6,305 nucleotides of DNA from Candidatus Nitrosomarinus sp. (GTDB taxonomy: Archaea; Thermoproteota; Nitrososphaeria; Nitrososphaerales; Nitrosopumilaceae): assembly GCA_003702465.1 (NCBI GenBank), contig REGF01000062.1, positions 1 through 6,305 of the forward strand, in the 5' to 3' direction. Positions 5,296 to 6,305 of this stretch are shown piece after piece. Position 1 is the first letter of the stretch. Every line of letters begins with the position of its first letter. The notes beneath the pieces were generated by a model. The model was not told the DNA's origin and did no database searches. It worked only from the letters and a program-made list of their open reading frames with translations. A program made the translations under genes and the position numbers.

Positions 5296-6305
5296 ATGGA
5301 TAAGAGAAAACTAGGCTTAATTCCTGTATTTATTGCAATTGCTATAGTTTTTGCTTTACTTTCTCTTGATGATATTACATTTGAAAATAGTGAAATCCAA
5401 CCTACAATTTCAACTCAATCAAACAACGATTCAATTGGTTTGGTGATTAATTCTCCTTCATCATCAGTTACATTAAATCAACTTGATGAAATTTTTACTG
5501 ATGCTTCATCATCTGGAATTGGCCGAAGTAATGTTTACCTATATTGGAATATAATAGAACCTGTCGAAGGAAAATTTGATTGGTCACAATCTGATATTTT
5601 AATGGGATTAAATCAAAAAAATGATCATAAAGTAACTTTATACTTTTCAGTAATTAATGGAGAAACTCTCGGACCATTTCCAAAATGGATTGGAAAACCT
5701 ACACTAAATGGAATTAATCAAGATGAATTGGTTACGGTTTTAGACGCAATTCTTTCACGTTATCATATTATTGATTCAGTAATTATTGCTGGTGAAACTG
5801 AATCACAATTTAGATTTAATGAACGATTTATTCCAGTATATCAAGAATTATTTTCTAATGTATATGATAGAATTAAAGAAAAACATCCTGATGTAAAAAT
5901 TGGGAATTCATTTGCTTTGCATCAAGTATTGAATAAAAATCTGAAAAATATTGTAGATGACTTGGCATTAGGTGATTTTGTGGCATTTTCATACGCACCA
6001 ACTGATTCGTTAAATGAAATTAGTAAAAATGCTGATGAATCTATTGAGGATTTAAATCAGATATTTGAAATGATACCAAATAAAAAAATTGGATTATTTG
6101 AAATAAGTTGGAGTACATCTGATTTTGTAGAAGGAGATGATGTTTCTCAAAAAATATTTGTTGAAAAATTATTTGATTTTTACGCTCAAAATGAATCAAA
6201 AATTGAATTTATGACATGGTATAGGTACATTGATCAAGAAGCAAATAGTTGTGTAAAAGAAGAGCAAAAAATTGGTGATCAAACAATCACATTAGGAGGC
6301 GGTTC
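5296..6305 (+). CDS. Membrane-anchored extracellular protein resembling TIM-barrel glycoside hydrolases (3' end outside window)
   Basis: The frame from ATG 5296 is open for 336 codons to the window edge without a stop. The N-terminus, MDKRK followed by a hydrophobic run at about 6-24, is a signal peptide or signal anchor, so the rest is probably outside the cell. A polar Ser/Asn-rich linker (about 30-47) leads into a domain with YLYWNIIEP at 82-89 followed by EGKFDW at 91-96. That pattern is typical of the beginning of TIM-barrel glycosidases such as families 10, 39 and 42. E167 or E169 in AGETES could be the acid/base and E269 in GLFEISWS the nucleophile, at places expected for strands 4 and 7 of that fold; this is inferred from order and spacing only. 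The substrate cannot be told, and a non-catalytic barrel is possible. The only Cys seen is near the end, in NSCVKEEQ, before a Gly-rich LGGG. No functional link to nrdJ is evident. Confidence 0.85.
   Translation, partial: MDKRKLGLIPVFIAIAIVFALLSLDDITFENSEIQPTISTQSNNDSIGLVINSPSSSVTLNQLDEIFTDASSSGIGRSNVYLYWNIIEPVEGKFDWSQSDILMGLNQKNDHKVTLYFSVINGETLGPFPKWIGKPTLNGINQDELVTVLDAILSRYHIIDSVIIAGETESQFRFNERFIPVYQELFSNVYDRIKEKHPDVKIGNSFALHQVLNKNLKNIVDDLALGDFVAFSYAPTDSLNEISKNADESIEDLNQIFEMIPNKKIGLFEISWSTSDFVEGDDVSQKIFVEKLFDFYAQNESKIEFMTWYRYIDQEANSCVKEEQKIGDQTITLGGG

Overview
The window looks like an AT-rich, gene-dense archaeal chromosome segment, most likely from a marine ammonia-oxidising archaeon (Nitrosopumilus-like Thaumarchaeota/Nitrososphaerota). 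This assignment rests on low GC, compact spacing, TATA-type promoter elements just upstream of starts, oligo-T termination tracts and the B12-dependent ribonucleotide reductase. It is inference from style and gene content, not from a marker gene. All genes read on the + strand.

Layout: (1) 1-71, the last 22 codons of a gene with a CPSCG zinc-knuckle-like tail. (2) 72-185, a very AT-rich gap with five T-tracts at exact 11-bp spacing and a TATA-like box. (3) 186-2354, a 722-aa multidomain protein: Asp-rich tail, ArsR-like winged helix, ATP-cone, NrdD-like (class III ribonucleotide reductase) domain, C-terminal four-Cys zinc site. The NrdD part lacks the catalytic cysteines and the glycyl-radical segment, so it looks like a pseudo-enzyme converted to a nucleotide-sensing DNA-binding protein. 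(4) 2355-2597, an intergenic region with a 9-bp inverted repeat, a BRE/TATA promoter and a Shine-Dalgarno sequence. (5) 2598-5249, nrdJ, an intact adenosylcobalamin-dependent class II ribonucleotide reductase with its own ATP-cone. (6) 5250-5295, a T-rich terminator/promoter gap. (7) 5296-6305, the first 336 codons of a membrane-anchored extracellular protein resembling TIM-barrel glycoside hydrolases, cut by the window end.

How the genes may work together: nrdJ makes deoxyribonucleotides and is expected to be controlled allosterically by ATP/dATP through its ATP-cone. The gene just upstream joins the same type of sensor to a DNA-binding domain and a dead reductase scaffold. The simplest hypothesis is that it senses dATP/ATP and regulates nrdJ, and perhaps itself. 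This would be an archaeal functional analogue of bacterial NrdR (zinc ribbon plus ATP-cone) built from different parts. The glycoside-hydrolase-like gene appears unrelated.
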